64,000 nt of DNA from Paenibacillus caui. Its GTDB lineage: Bacteria; Bacillota; Bacilli; Paenibacillales; Paenibacillaceae. Below, in pieces: positions 17,819 through 26,120 of the stretch. The stretch spans positions 220,624 through 284,623 of the forward strand of contig NZ_JAIOGQ010000001.1 in the NCBI RefSeq assembly GCF_019904135.1. The letters run 5' to 3'. The notes under the pieces are model-generated. The model searched no databases, was not told the DNA's origin, and saw only the letters and a program-made list of their open reading frames with translations. The translations under genes and the position numbers were made by a program. Every line of letters begins with the position of its first letter. The first letter of the stretch is position 1.

Positions 17819-18517
17819 TCAGGAATTTACCAGTGTGGAAAGCACATCTTGTTTGATCTTCATATAAGTTTTTAATATCCCTTCTTTCATTGTAAGAATA
17901 TCCCAATCTTTTATTTGTGAATATGGAACACCTTGATCCAGCTCTTCTTGGGTGAGTACTCTTAATTTCCCTGAACCAGGGGCTTCCTGCAGCGGAAATT
18001 TCCCATAGTGGCTGGAAACAGGCATATAACTGATAGCTTCATCGTTTTTATAGGAATAGTGTTTTGGCTTTTTGAGAGGATTTATAAATAAGATGTATTC
18101 TTTACCGGTCTGCATAAGTTGATAACCGCCGAACGAGAAATAATTTGTATCCAAAAAATTGCTCGGTTCGAAAATATAAATTTTGCTACCTTTTAGAGAG
18201 CCGTTCCCTTTATACACCTCCAGCACCTGTACACCAGAACGGACAGCATGCGAATAATTCTTTCTATCCTCTGTCACTTTCGCTTTTACAATCAAAGCTG
18301 ATTGTTTCTCAAGTTCTCCGGCAGTTTTAATTTCATTATAAAAATATATAGAGCTTACTCTTTCAGAATCAATAAGACTTAACAGGACATTGTCATGGTT
18401 CATATAGCTGTCAAGCTGAACATTTGATATGAAGGATGCCTTAGTTTGGATGCCAAAGTACACGCCTCCCGCCAATAGTAACAATAAAATTCCTAGAAAG
18501 AGTCGGCCTGGTTTCAT
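17819..18517 (-). CDS. Membrane-anchored extracellular protein of unknown function
   Basis: 232 aa. One N-terminal hydrophobic segment (about residues 5-22), no lipobox and no clear signal-peptidase site, then a soluble domain containing ALIVKAKVTEDRKNY, VQVLEVYKGNGSLKG, and LMQTGKEYILFI. This strand pattern is like that of small secreted proteins that travel with ABC transporters in Bacillales, but no function is known to me. The ATG overlaps the stop of the ATPase gene by 4 nt, so it is the last gene of the AT-rich ABC-2 operon. Confidence 0.6.
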   Translation of the reverse strand: MKPGRLFLGILLLLLAGGVYFGIQTKASFISNVQLDSYMNHDNVLLSLIDSERVSSIYFYNEIKTAGELEKQSALIVKAKVTEDRKNYSHAVRSGVQVLEVYKGNGSLKGSKIYIFEPSNFLDTNYFSFGGYQLMQTGKEYILFINPLKKPKHYSYKNDEAISYMPVSSHYGKFPLQEAPGSGKLRVLTQEELDQGVPYSQIKDWDILTMKEGILKTYMKIKQDVLSTLVNS

Positions 18518-19164
18518 TTTGCATCCTCCGATTCATTCAACAATTGCCCATTTTTCATGCGGAACTTGTGATCGGCAAGCAGCTCTACATCTTCTTTATT
18601 ATGGCTGGCTATGAGCACTGTTCCTCCCCTGGCTTTTTCCTCCCTTATAATCTGTCTCACCAGATCAATTCCATCTTCATCCAGTGCATTGGTGGGCTCA
18701 TCCAGAATGAGAATATCTGGCTTTTCCATAACTGCCTGGGCAATGGCTAACCGCTGTTTCATTCCTAAAGAGTACTTTTTGAACTTACGAGGATCGTTTG
18801 GATTCAGCCCTACCCGGTTAATCGCCTTACAAATGTCTTCCGCTGTAATTTTGTTTTTTATTGAGGCAAGCATTTTTAAGTTATCGAATCCGGTGTAGGA
18901 ATCCCAGAAACCAGGCGATTCGATTATGACTCCAATACTTTCAGGAAAAGAACAATCCTTATGAAGCGTTTTTCCCTGGACTATAATCTCACCTGTCGAA
19001 GGTTTAATTAGTCCGCTTATTGCTCGAAACAACATAGATTTTCCAGATCCGTTCGAACCGTAAAAGGCATAGACCCGCCCTTCATCTAGTTCTAAATTAA
19101 TATGATTAAGAACAACACTTTTGCCAATATTTTTACTGACATTAATCAGCTGAATGATGGACAT
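18514..19164 (-). CDS. ABC transporter ATP-binding protein
   Basis: 216 aa, the size of a single ATPase subunit of ABC-2 (drug, bacteriocin or immunity) transporters. Walker A YGSNGSGKSMLF, signature YSLGMKQRLA, Walker B ILILDEPTNALDEDG, H-loop IASHNKED. It follows three membrane-protein genes in the same direction, two of them frameshifted. A self-protection or peptide-export role is a guess from the architecture. Confidence 0.85.
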   Translation of the reverse strand: MSIIQLINVSKNIGKSVVLNHINLELDEGRVYAFYGSNGSGKSMLFRAISGLIKPSTGEIIVQGKTLHKDCSFPESIGVIIESPGFWDSYTGFDNLKMLASIKNKITAEDICKAINRVGLNPNDPRKFKKYSLGMKQRLAIAQAVMEKPDILILDEPTNALDEDGIDLVRQIIREEKARGGTVLIASHNKEDVELLADHKFRMKNGQLLNESEDAK

Positions 19165-19183
19165 TCCTTATCCTCCCCGTTGC

Positions 19184-19975
19184 TTAATAGATATCTAATC
19201 TGTTTATTTTACGAAGACCTATCAGAAGCACCACAATGATAGCAACAATCATATAGCACCCGGCAAACCGGACTCCGTCGCCTAAATAAGATTTTACTTT
19301 TTCCGTCCCCGTAAAAATCGAAGCTTGCCACCCATATACGCCTTGCGTTAAAGGCATCCACTTCAATTGTGTATAATAAGCAGTGGACACTCTCAAAAGG
19401 CTTCCTGCTGTAAAAAGCGCAATCAACTGGTATGAAAGAACAAGCACCGAACTGACTACCGCGCTCAAACTTAGCGATAAGAAATTTATCGTCAAAACCA
19501 AAAGGATACCGCTTAATGACAGAAGCGCCGTTATTCCAATGGTGACCTCCCATAATGTAAAAAGGGAAGCTGCCTTTAATCCGGAGATATATCCTAAAAG
19601 TACAGTCGATCCTTGTAATAATAATTGGAAAACAATCACATAGTGAGATAAATACATTGCCTGTTTAACTAACCAACTTTTTCTTCGTGCGGTTCGTGTA
19701 AATAGATAAACTGCATGCCGGTCAAGTTGCTTAGCTATATGCTCACCAAAATTGAAATTTGAGACCAGGAACGGTAAAATCCACATAAATACAGGAATAA
19801 CGGTCTGTACAGCATAAACATCAATTGTACCGTATGCTGAAATCATAAGATCTTCCAGTGAGGCGCTGGAGGGATAAAACCTCAGCACACTAAGCAGCGC
19901 AAGAAGAAGGCTCCAACCTAACAACTTCAATAGCAAGGAAATATCCCATTTTATTCCCACTGGTATTAATCCCAT
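19184..19975 (-). CDS. ABC-2-type permease subunit
   Basis: 263 aa from ATG 19975 (GAAGGAG upstream; the longer frame to 20056 overlaps the gene before). About six hydrophobic segments: 10-30, 60-80, 115-140, 150-180, 190-215 and 235-255. FGEHIAKQLDRHAVYLFTRTARR after the second helix is the kind of cytoplasmic loop seen in ABC-2 permeases. It overlaps the preceding permease gene by 10 nt, which suggests coupling. Confidence 0.65.
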   Translation of the reverse strand: MGLIPVGIKWDISLLLKLLGWSLLLALLSVLRFYPSSASLEDLMISAYGTIDVYAVQTVIPVFMWILPFLVSNFNFGEHIAKQLDRHAVYLFTRTARRKSWLVKQAMYLSHYVIVFQLLLQGSTVLLGYISGLKAASLFTLWEVTIGITALLSLSGILLVLTINFLSLSLSAVVSSVLVLSYQLIALFTAGSLLRVSTAYYTQLKWMPLTQGVYGWQASIFTGTEKVKSYLGDGVRFAGCYMIVAIIVVLLIGLRKINRLDIY

Positions 19976-20722
19976 AAGAAATCTTTCTCCTTCAACAACT
20001 TGATCACCGCAATATTGCATAGCAGAACAAGGAGTACAAAACCCATAATTATCCATATATCGGTTATTTCGATGAAGAGGCTCCCGGTTCCAATCTTGTA
20101 CATTGAAGACATATATTCCTCAAATGTATACCAGGATGCTCTCGTAAGATATTTCACTACCTTGATTAAAATAAGCAATATCATCGGAAGAAAAAGTCCC
20201 CAGTAGCTCTGCCGGGCCATAATAACAATGGCCATGCCGATTAACCCGATGATGAAAAAACCTAAAAACTGTAAAATGACGGACATGAGAGAAAAAGCTA
20301 TGTACGACGCTGTAAAAATCGAAGGGACTCCTCTCATTATAGAAAGAGTGAGGAAAAGCAAAAACATGGAGGATTCCCGTAAAAAGAAGGGAAAAATATA
20401 TGTTAAGCCGTACGTTTCTCTGCCACCATACCCGAATAGATTCAAATTTCAGTAGAATATTAATTTTGTTGTAATAGGAGAAAGCCTTCAAAATAAACAA
20501 CAGGAAAAAAGGAATATACACAAATAGAAATTCAATATCATTTGCCATGACCTTGTATATTTGCATCCATGTCTGTGCTAATAAAGCATGATCTGAACCG
20601 GTCGCAATGTCCATCGGTACAGACTTCAAAGCAAGAACGAATAGTGCCGACTGAGCAATCAAATACGAGACCATAGTCCTTGAGCGGATGCACTTGAAGA
20701 ATATTTGTTGATGCAGTTCCAT
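19966..20722 (-). pseudogene. ABC-2 permease gene with a +1 frameshift
   Basis: Two frames make one protein. 20722-20120 gives MELHQQIFFKCIRSRTMVSY onward to VWWQRNVRLNIYF; 20445-19966 continues as PFFLRESSMFLLFLTLSIMRG to KEKDFLWD. Removing one T from the T5 run in ATATTTTTCCC (plus-strand A run at 20392-20396) joins them into a continuous 251-aa, multi-helix membrane protein. After the shift the first frame becomes low-quality hydrophilic sequence. Either a real mutation, a sequencing error in a homopolymer, or phase variation. Listed as pseudogene as written. Confidence 0.7.
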
Positions 20723-20740
20723 GTAACAGGCTCGCCTCCT

Positions 20741-21570
20741 TTACTCCTCCAACCCTATATCGTGCCGCCTTCTCCTAAGGTATAAAGCTATCAAGCTACA
20801 GAGGATTAAAACGAAAATCCAAGCTCCTAACAAAACTAAGCTCCCCTTGTTCCCAGGCACTAGCAAATGGGAGAAGGACCATCTGTAAGAACCGAATGAA
20901 GTTAACAGCAAACTAAATAAAGTCATGAACAGAAACACGCCGGCGAAAATAATAAAACGACTTTTGCGGATAATCAGGAATACACCATAAGTAAATACCG
21001 CAAAAGCTGCTGCCATTAGGCTAATTAAAATAATGAACGCCAGATTGTACAGCATCGGATGTTCTAAACGAAGCAAATCAAGAATAGCTTCTGAATCGTA
21101 ATTTTGGAAACCAATATCGTAAGGAGGCAGGTTAAAGCGGTTGTCATAGCCTGTTTGTGGAAATGTAATGAGGCAGAGCAGCTGGTTTATTAGCAACGGA
21201 ATAAATATTGTAAGGAATGTGGCTAGAAAAATAACAATCTCCTTTGCCCATAGGTAGGACCTAAACCCTGTCCTGGTTAGCACGTTTTTATAAATACCCG
21301 TTCTTAAGTCACTATAGAAAGAATCGGAATAAATGATAGGGGCCAGCAAGGGCAAAAGAATTAACTCAATAATAAGGATTGTCTTTGTTGATGTGTACTG
21401 TAGTAAAGACATTTCATACGCCGAACGGATATGCATTAAATCGGACCCAAAGCTGCGATAACAGGCAAACAGAAACGAACCTATAGACAGAAGGAAAAAC
21501 AAAAAAACAAAATTTGGAACGCAGTTGTTCGCAGACATCGTAAAAACTCTAATTTCAACAGTTTTGACAA
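20741..21570 (-). pseudogene. ABC-2 permease gene with a -1 frameshift near the start
   Basis: The natural start is a TTG at 21570 with AAGGAGG 7 nt upstream; it reads LSKLLKLEFLRCLRTTAFQI, a classic ABC-2 permease N-terminus, then hits a stop. From about 21495 the +1 frame carries the rest: LFFLLSIGSFLFACYRSFGS to RRRRHDIGLEE, with five to six membrane segments. Adding one T to a T7 run (plus-strand A run at 21501-21507) restores a 276-aa protein. Alternative starts in the second frame lack ribosome sites. Same class of lesion as in the next gene. Confidence 0.7.
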
Positions 21571-21597
21571 AGAAGCCCCTCCTTTTCCTACATGGAA

Positions 21598-21625
21598 GTG
21601 GAGTGCTGGTAGACCAGCACTCCAC
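21598..21625. repeat. Perfect 13-bp hairpin in the 5' region of the permease gene
   Basis: GTGGAGTGCTGGT and ACCAGCACTCCAC are separated by 2 nt. On the minus strand it lies just upstream of the ribosome site of the permease gene and after the stop at 21643. No T tract follows on either strand, so it is not a standard terminator; RNA processing or stability is possible. Confidence 0.6.
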
Positions 21626-21642
21626 TAGTTTAGTTAACCGGC

Positions 21643-21834
21643 TTATCTCGCCCAATAAACTAGTACAGCAAATATCCCCGAAAGAGTAGCGAGGACTCCC
21701 AGCGCAATGCAGGCGTTAATAAAACTTCTGACCCAGTCCTCCCTCCCGCGGCCAAGGGTTTCTTGCTCCGCTTCCAGCCTCTGATGGGCTGCCGCGGCTT
21801 CCACCAAGTCCAGGTTTTGGGGCTCCATGATCAT
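21643..21834 (-). CDS. Small single-pass membrane protein
   Basis: 63 aa, ATG 21834 with GGGAGG 9 nt upstream. A charged N-terminal half (EAAAAHQRLEAEQETLGRGRED) is followed by one membrane helix (INACIALGVLATLSGIFAVLVYW) near the C-terminus. First gene of the AT-rich ABC-2 operon, 72 nt before the permease start; a -10 TATAAT is visible at about 21869-21874 on the minus strand. No recognised family. Confidence 0.6.
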   Translation of the reverse strand: MIMEPQNLDLVEAAAAHQRLEAEQETLGRGREDWVRSFINACIALGVLATLSGIFAVLVYWAR

Positions 21835-21995
21835 ATGAGCGGACCTCCCGGCCTTTTTAAACCCATTATATCCTATTTACTCTTCCTTTTGGTAAATATT
21901 TCTACGGAATCCTGAAGTCACGCCGGGTCGTCATTCCCAATAAAAGACCCTCTCATCCCATCGGAGCCGAGCCAATCCGCGCCCCAAACCGTTGT

Positions 21996-22358
21996 TCAAT
22001 GAATCCATCTCCCTAATCCATAGCCCAAGGACACGAGCACCATCCCTATCGCGACACTAAGCAGGACGTAACGTACAAGATGCTTCCATTTTTGCAACCT
22101 GCCGAACTGGACGAGCTCGTATTGAAATGTCGAAAATGTCGTAAATGCTCCCATAAAGCCGGTCCCGAGCAGCAGGGTCATTTGAAGATTGGCGCTTAGC
22201 CCGTATAGCAGTCCCAGTAAAAATGATCCCAGGGCATTGACGAACAAGGTACCGGCGGGCAAAGCGGATGGGAACCTTTTTCCGATGCCTTCTACTGCAC
22301 CGTAACGGCAAATGGCCCCGGCAAAGCCTCCGATGCCTACCCATAACAGATCCATCAT
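21996..22358 (-). CDS. crcB: Fluoride channel subunit
   Basis: 120 aa, four membrane helices. Fluc/CrcB marks: GGFAGAICRYG at the N-terminus, GTLFVNALGSFLLGLL, and the pore motif FMGAFTTFSTF with the two Phe 'boxes'. Fluc proteins form antiparallel dimers that let F- leave the cell. The neighbouring crcB overlaps by 4 nt; paired crcB genes in Gram-positives give heterodimers. Confidence 0.92.
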   Translation of the reverse strand: MMDLLWVGIGGFAGAICRYGAVEGIGKRFPSALPAGTLFVNALGSFLLGLLYGLSANLQMTLLLGTGFMGAFTTFSTFQYELVQFGRLQKWKHLVRYVLLSVAIGMVLVSLGYGLGRWIH

Positions 22359-22759
22359 GCTCCTCCCTCCTGCTCCGCTGCCGCCTTTCTTTTAAAAGTA
22401 CCCAGCTTTACGCCTGCATACGCGCAAAGATATCCCCCGATCAAACTGAACAGCATATACGCAATTGCCGTCACCCAGTGCCCTTCCCTCATCAGTTCAA
22501 AGCTTTCTTTGCAAAATGTCGAGAATGTGGTGAAAGAGCCGATCAGCCCGGTGCCGAAGGCCGTTCTGAAATAGGGATGGACCGTGAAGCGGGTCGCTAT
22601 AGCAGTATAGAAAAAAGCCAGAATAAAACAGCCGGAAAGATTGACTATGAATGTACTGGCCGGAAATAAGGTGCCGTCTGGCCAGACGAGCCATTTTCCC
22701 ATTTCATACCGCAGGATCGCGCCAAGAATACCGCTAATGCCAACAAAAAAGTAAACCAT
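22355..22759 (-). CDS. crcB: Fluoride channel subunit
   Basis: 134 aa, four membrane helices. GISGILGAILRYEMG, TFIVNLSGCFILAF, and GLIGSFTTFSTFCKE are the Fluc motifs. AGGTGATGGA precedes the ATG. First gene of a two-gene channel operon. Its 5' region is unusual: 22 nt upstream of the start lies the end of a 226-bp repeat, and beyond that a fluoride-riboswitch-like sequence. Confidence 0.92.
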   Translation of the reverse strand: MVYFFVGISGILGAILRYEMGKWLVWPDGTLFPASTFIVNLSGCFILAFFYTAIATRFTVHPYFRTAFGTGLIGSFTTFSTFCKESFELMREGHWVTAIAYMLFSLIGGYLCAYAGVKLGTFKRKAAAEQEGGA

Positions 22760-22781
22760 TCCATCACCTCGTCTAATCTAT

Positions 22782-23007
22782 ATAAGTTGAACAAACGATT
22801 GAATCATGTGTCACTGCGAAGATGGATAGTTCTTACGATCGCTGTTCCCCCCGGATTTCTTTGAGTTGGCCCTAAGTAGGGAGAAATCCGGGGGCAAAGG
22901 CGAACGCAGCTTATGCTTACGAAGCAGCTTTCTTGCAGAAAGCTTTTAGCTTCTTCAGAATCCATCCATCTTCTCCGTTCTCTATGCTATTCTTTAGTTC
23001 AACTTAT
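22782..23007. repeat. 226-bp element with terminal inverted repeats, copy 1 (MITE-like)
   Basis: Bounded by perfect 11-bp inverted ends ATAAGTTGAAC / GTTCAACTTAT. No coding capacity. Contains a strong internal dyad of GGATTTCT and AGAAATCC flanked by C and G runs. Its reverse complement matches copy 2 (27767-27984) at roughly 90% or better by eye, with a 9-bp length difference near one end. It lies directly upstream of the crcB pair. Terminal repeats, small size and no gene suggest a MITE; no partner transposase is recognised in the window. Confidence 0.8.
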
Positions 23008-23052
23008 CTAGCATGCTTCAGAGCCGCGCTTTTTGTCTATGTCTTTTTTCGT

Positions 23053-23103
23053 TGTCCCGTAAGGTCATTAGCCCTTAAGGCCGATTATGGCGAACTATCC
23101 ACA
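23053..23103 (-). promoter_or_regulatory. Fluoride-riboswitch-like sequence, possibly degenerate
   Basis: On the minus strand: GGATAGTTCGCCATAATCGG, a CCTTAAGG loop segment, then GGGCTAATGACCTTACGGG. The order TTCGCCATAA, a short GC stem, GCTAATGACC, TTAC is the core of the crcB/fluoride aptamer. The 5' strand that should pair with CGCC (normally GGCGATG) is weak and the pseudoknot partner is changed. It is in the right place, between the XRE stop and crcB, but a MITE separates it from the gene. Confidence 0.55.
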
Positions 23104-23119
23104 CAAGCGATTGTCTCTT

Positions 23120-23971
23120 TCAGCCCATATCAGAATTCTGCCTCATCAGCTTCTTCAGCTTGGCTTCCGTATTGGAATGAAGCTCAGGCGTATAGATGCT
23201 GCACCTGAGATCGGTATCTCCCTGCACCTGCAGCGAGGTCAGCTCAAACATCATCTTGCCGGCTTTGGCATGCCGGAACTCCAGCAGCACCTCGGGGGCC
23301 GTGCTTACCTTGCTCTGCTCCCACAACCGGCTGAATTCAGAATGCTGCCGCTTCATTTCATCCAGAAACTGATCGTACCAGCTGTCCTCCACATATTGCC
23401 CATAGTAAGCGCGGAACATAGCCAGGTAGTCGGAGACGAATTGCTCCCAATTGACAGCCAGCCTCCGGAACTCCGGGCGTGCGAACAGCAGGCGGATCAG
23501 GTTTCGCTCCTCGGAAGGAATTCGTTCAAAGTCCAGAAAAATATGCGAGGCCGCCTCATTCCATCCGACAATATGACATTTGCGGTCCGAAATAATAACG
23601 GGGCAGAACCGCAGCTCCTGAATGATCTTCTGCAAAGACGGACTGATCCGGGCCATTTCCTGCTTCGGTAAACCGGTTCCTTTACCCGTTTCAAGCGCCA
23701 GGGAAAAGAGGTATTTTCGCTCGTCAGCGGTCAGCTTAAGGGCGGCCGCAACACAATCAAGGACGGATGCCGACACTTTAATGTCGCGTCCCTGCTCCAG
23801 CCAGGTATACCAGGTAGTGCTTACACCGGCAAGCTGGGCGACTTCCTCTCTGCGCAGCCCCGGCGTTCTCCTGCGCGTTCCGGTCGGCAAGCCGACCGAT
23901 TCCGGAGAGAGCTTGGCTCTTTGAGCCTTTAGAAAAGCAGATAACGCCTGCAATCGAACCTGGGGATTCAT
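23120..23971 (-). CDS. XRE-family regulator with MmyB-like ligand domain
   Basis: 283 aa. HTH at about residues 35-75 (RRRTPGLRREEVAQLAGVSTTWYTWLEQGRDIKVS), preceded by the LKAQRAKLSPESVGLP lead-in of this family, and followed by the MmyB-like domain (CHIVGWNEAASHIFLDFERIPSEERNLIRLLFA, then WEQFVSDYLAMFRAYYG). MmyB-type regulators bind fatty-acid-like ligands in the one case with structure, as I recall, which fits the divergent neighbour fabF. GAAGGTGCG precedes the ATG. Confidence 0.87.
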   Translation of the reverse strand: MNPQVRLQALSAFLKAQRAKLSPESVGLPTGTRRRTPGLRREEVAQLAGVSTTWYTWLEQGRDIKVSASVLDCVAAALKLTADERKYLFSLALETGKGTGLPKQEMARISPSLQKIIQELRFCPVIISDRKCHIVGWNEAASHIFLDFERIPSEERNLIRLLFARPEFRRLAVNWEQFVSDYLAMFRAYYGQYVEDSWYDQFLDEMKRQHSEFSRLWEQSKVSTAPEVLLEFRHAKAGKMMFELTSLQVQGDTDLRCSIYTPELHSNTEAKLKKLMRQNSDMG

Positions 23972-24103
23972 GACTTTCGCACCTTCGTTTTCATTTATTA
24001 TGGTGTTCCTTATACTAGGATAAACTATAACTTGTAATAGGATGAAAATCGTGACATGATAACCTTAGCACCTGGTACTAATTTAATCAAGGGGGATTGT
24101 GTC

Positions 24104-25345
24104 ATGCCGGAAAGAGTTGTTGTGACGGGAATGGGGATTGTATCCCCGCTTGGAAACAATATAGAAACGTTCTGGTCCAATTTGATTCAGGGTAAATCGG
24201 GAATCTCCTATATAGACACTTTCGATACTTCCGAATATAAAGTAAAAATGGCTGGGGTTGTCCGCGACTTTGACGCAGGCGCGCTCTTTGGAGTCAAGGA
24301 GGCCAGACGTATGGACCGGTTCTGCCAGTTTGCCCTGGCCGCTGCGGAACAGGCCTTTCAGGATGCGGAGCTGAAGCCAGAGCAGCTTGACCGGGAACGG
24401 ATGGGGGTTTATGTCGGCTCCGGAATAGGCGGGATCCATACCCTGCTCGGGCAGAGCGAGGTGTTAAGCTCCCGGGGGCCGGGCCGGGTAAGCCCTACCC
24501 TGGTTCCGATGATGATTTCGAATATGGCATCTGCGCTGATCAGCATTAAATTCGGGGCGCTCGGTCCGACGCTGTCTCCGGTTACGGCTTGTTCCATAGG
24601 CAATACCGCTATAGGCGAGGCCTACTTCAACATCAGGTCGGGCAGATCGGACCTGATCTTTGCCGGCGGAGCGGAAGCGACGATCAACGGGCTTTCACTC
24701 GCAAGCTTTTCAAACGCTACCGCTTTATCCACCCGAAACGAGGAGCCCACACGGGCCAGCCGGCCATTCGATGCCGGACGCGACGGCTTCGTCATGGGCG
24801 AAGGGTCGGGAATTGTGATTCTGGAGTCGCTGCCTCATGCACTGCGAAGAAATGCCCGTATCTATGGGGAAATTATTGGCTATGGAGCCACTTCCGACGC
24901 GTATCACATGGTGGCTACCCCTCCTGATGGACAGGGAGCCAGCCGCGCGATGAAGCTTGCGCTGTCCGAAGCGGGCATATCGCCAGACGAGGTGGATGTC
25001 ATTAGTGCGCATGCCACGAGCACCGAGCTTGGCGACCGTTCCGAAACGGCCGCGATCAAAACGGTATTCGGCGACCATGCCTACCGCATCCCCGTAACGG
25101 CCAACAAATCCATGACCGGCCATATGTTTGGGGCGGCAGGCGGAGCGGAAGCGATTGCGCTTGTAAAATCCTTGCAGGAAGGCATCATTCCGCCAACGAT
25201 CAATCAGGAGAGAAGAGATCCGGATTGCGACCTCGACTACGTTCCAAACGAAGCCAGAAGAGCCGAACTTAAGATAGGTTTGTCCAATTCCTTTGGCTTT
25301 GGAGGGCACAATGCCGTCATTGTCGTTAAAAAATATGAGGAGTAA
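24104..25345 (+). CDS. fabF: 3-oxoacyl-ACP synthase II
   Basis: 413 aa from ATG 24104 (AAGGGGGA upstream; the frame is open to 24056). Condensing enzyme of fatty-acid elongation: catalytic Cys163 in SPVTACSIGN, His residues in VISAHATSTELGD and NKSMTGHMFGAAGG, and the C-terminal NSFGFGGHNAVIVVKKY. It stands alone, not in a fab operon, so it may be a second copy with a special role. It is divergent from an MmyB-type regulator; -10-like TATACT elements lie between. Confidence 0.92.
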   Translation: MPERVVVTGMGIVSPLGNNIETFWSNLIQGKSGISYIDTFDTSEYKVKMAGVVRDFDAGALFGVKEARRMDRFCQFALAAAEQAFQDAELKPEQLDRERMGVYVGSGIGGIHTLLGQSEVLSSRGPGRVSPTLVPMMISNMASALISIKFGALGPTLSPVTACSIGNTAIGEAYFNIRSGRSDLIFAGGAEATINGLSLASFSNATALSTRNEEPTRASRPFDAGRDGFVMGEGSGIVILESLPHALRRNARIYGEIIGYGATSDAYHMVATPPDGQGASRAMKLALSEAGISPDEVDVISAHATSTELGDRSETAAIKTVFGDHAYRIPVTANKSMTGHMFGAAGGAEAIALVKSLQEGIIPPTINQERRDPDCDLDYVPNEARRAELKIGLSNSFGFGGHNAVIVVKKYEE

Positions 25346-25385
25346 CAACCCGTAACGCCCGCGCTTCTCATGTAAAAGACGCCAA

Positions 25386-25436
25386 AAGAGCTGTCCGAAA
25401 GAGCAGATATCCGTGCTCTTCCGAACAGCTCTTCTT
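25386..25436. terminator. Bidirectional terminator
   Basis: AAGAGCTGT...ACAGCTCTT outer arms with a GAGCA/TGCTC inner stem, between the convergent stops of fabF and the quinone-reductase gene. Confidence 0.6.
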
Positions 25437-25456
25437 GCTGCTTCGGCTCTTTCGCC

Positions 25457-26040
25457 TTACGCAAACACTTCGCCCAGGGTGTTCTCCACTTCCTTCAGCA
25501 TTTCTTTGCGAGCCGCATCGCCCACGTAAGGAACGCTGCCGAAGAACAGATGCCCCACGGGCTCTATGCCGACAAAATCAAAGATTCCGGTGTCGGATGT
25601 CAGCTTCATGCCGGCGGTCATGCCGATTTGGTCATAGATTTCGTTCGGGGTACCGTGCGTATTGATAATAAAGCCTTTTTTGCCAGCCAGCAGCTTCATG
25701 ATGCCTTCTTCACCCAAAGCGTAAGCAAAGCCATACGAAAATACGCGGTCGATATAACCTTTCAGAATAGCCGGAAGACCGGTCCACCAGATTGGATAAA
25801 TCAATGTGATGGCATCCGCTCGGCAATATAGTCCTGTTCCGCTTTAATGTCCTGCGGCGTTTGGCCCGCTCTCAGGGCCGCCGTGTCTTCCGGCGTCAGC
25901 ACAGGCTGGAACCCGAGGGCATATAAATCGCGGACCACAACTTCATGGCCATTTTGCCGAAGTGCCTTTACCGCAGTTTCCAAAATGGCATGATTAAAGC
26001 TTTCCGCATAGGGATGGGCATAAACGACAAGATGTTTCAT
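25457..26040 (-). pseudogene. NAD(P)H:quinone reductase (flavodoxin-fold) with a frameshift
   Basis: From ATG 26040 (GGAGG 8 nt upstream) the frame reads MKHLVVYAHPYAESFNHAIL to EQDYIAERMPSH and stops. The other frame, entered at the same spot, continues ADAITLIYPIWWTGLPAILK, GIMKLLAGKKGFIINTHGTP and GEVFA. Adding one base at GCCGAGCGG (GAAGCG expected, about 25818) rejoins a 194-aa protein of the NQO1/MdaB/YwrO-like family that reduces quinones using FMN or FAD. It lies behind a MarR gene with a matching operator in between. Confidence 0.75.
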
Positions 26041-26086
26041 TTTCACTACCTCCATATATTTGGGAATAATTGGTTCACAACTCTAT

Positions 26087-26106
26087 ATACATAGACATCT
26101 ATGTAT
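26087..26106 (-). promoter_or_regulatory. MarR operator upstream of the quinone reductase
   Basis: ATACATAGA-CA-TCTATGTAT, perfect 9-bp arms, between the MarR stop (26121) and the reductase start (26040). Confidence 0.7.
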
Positions 26107-26120
26107 CATAGCGAAAAAAA

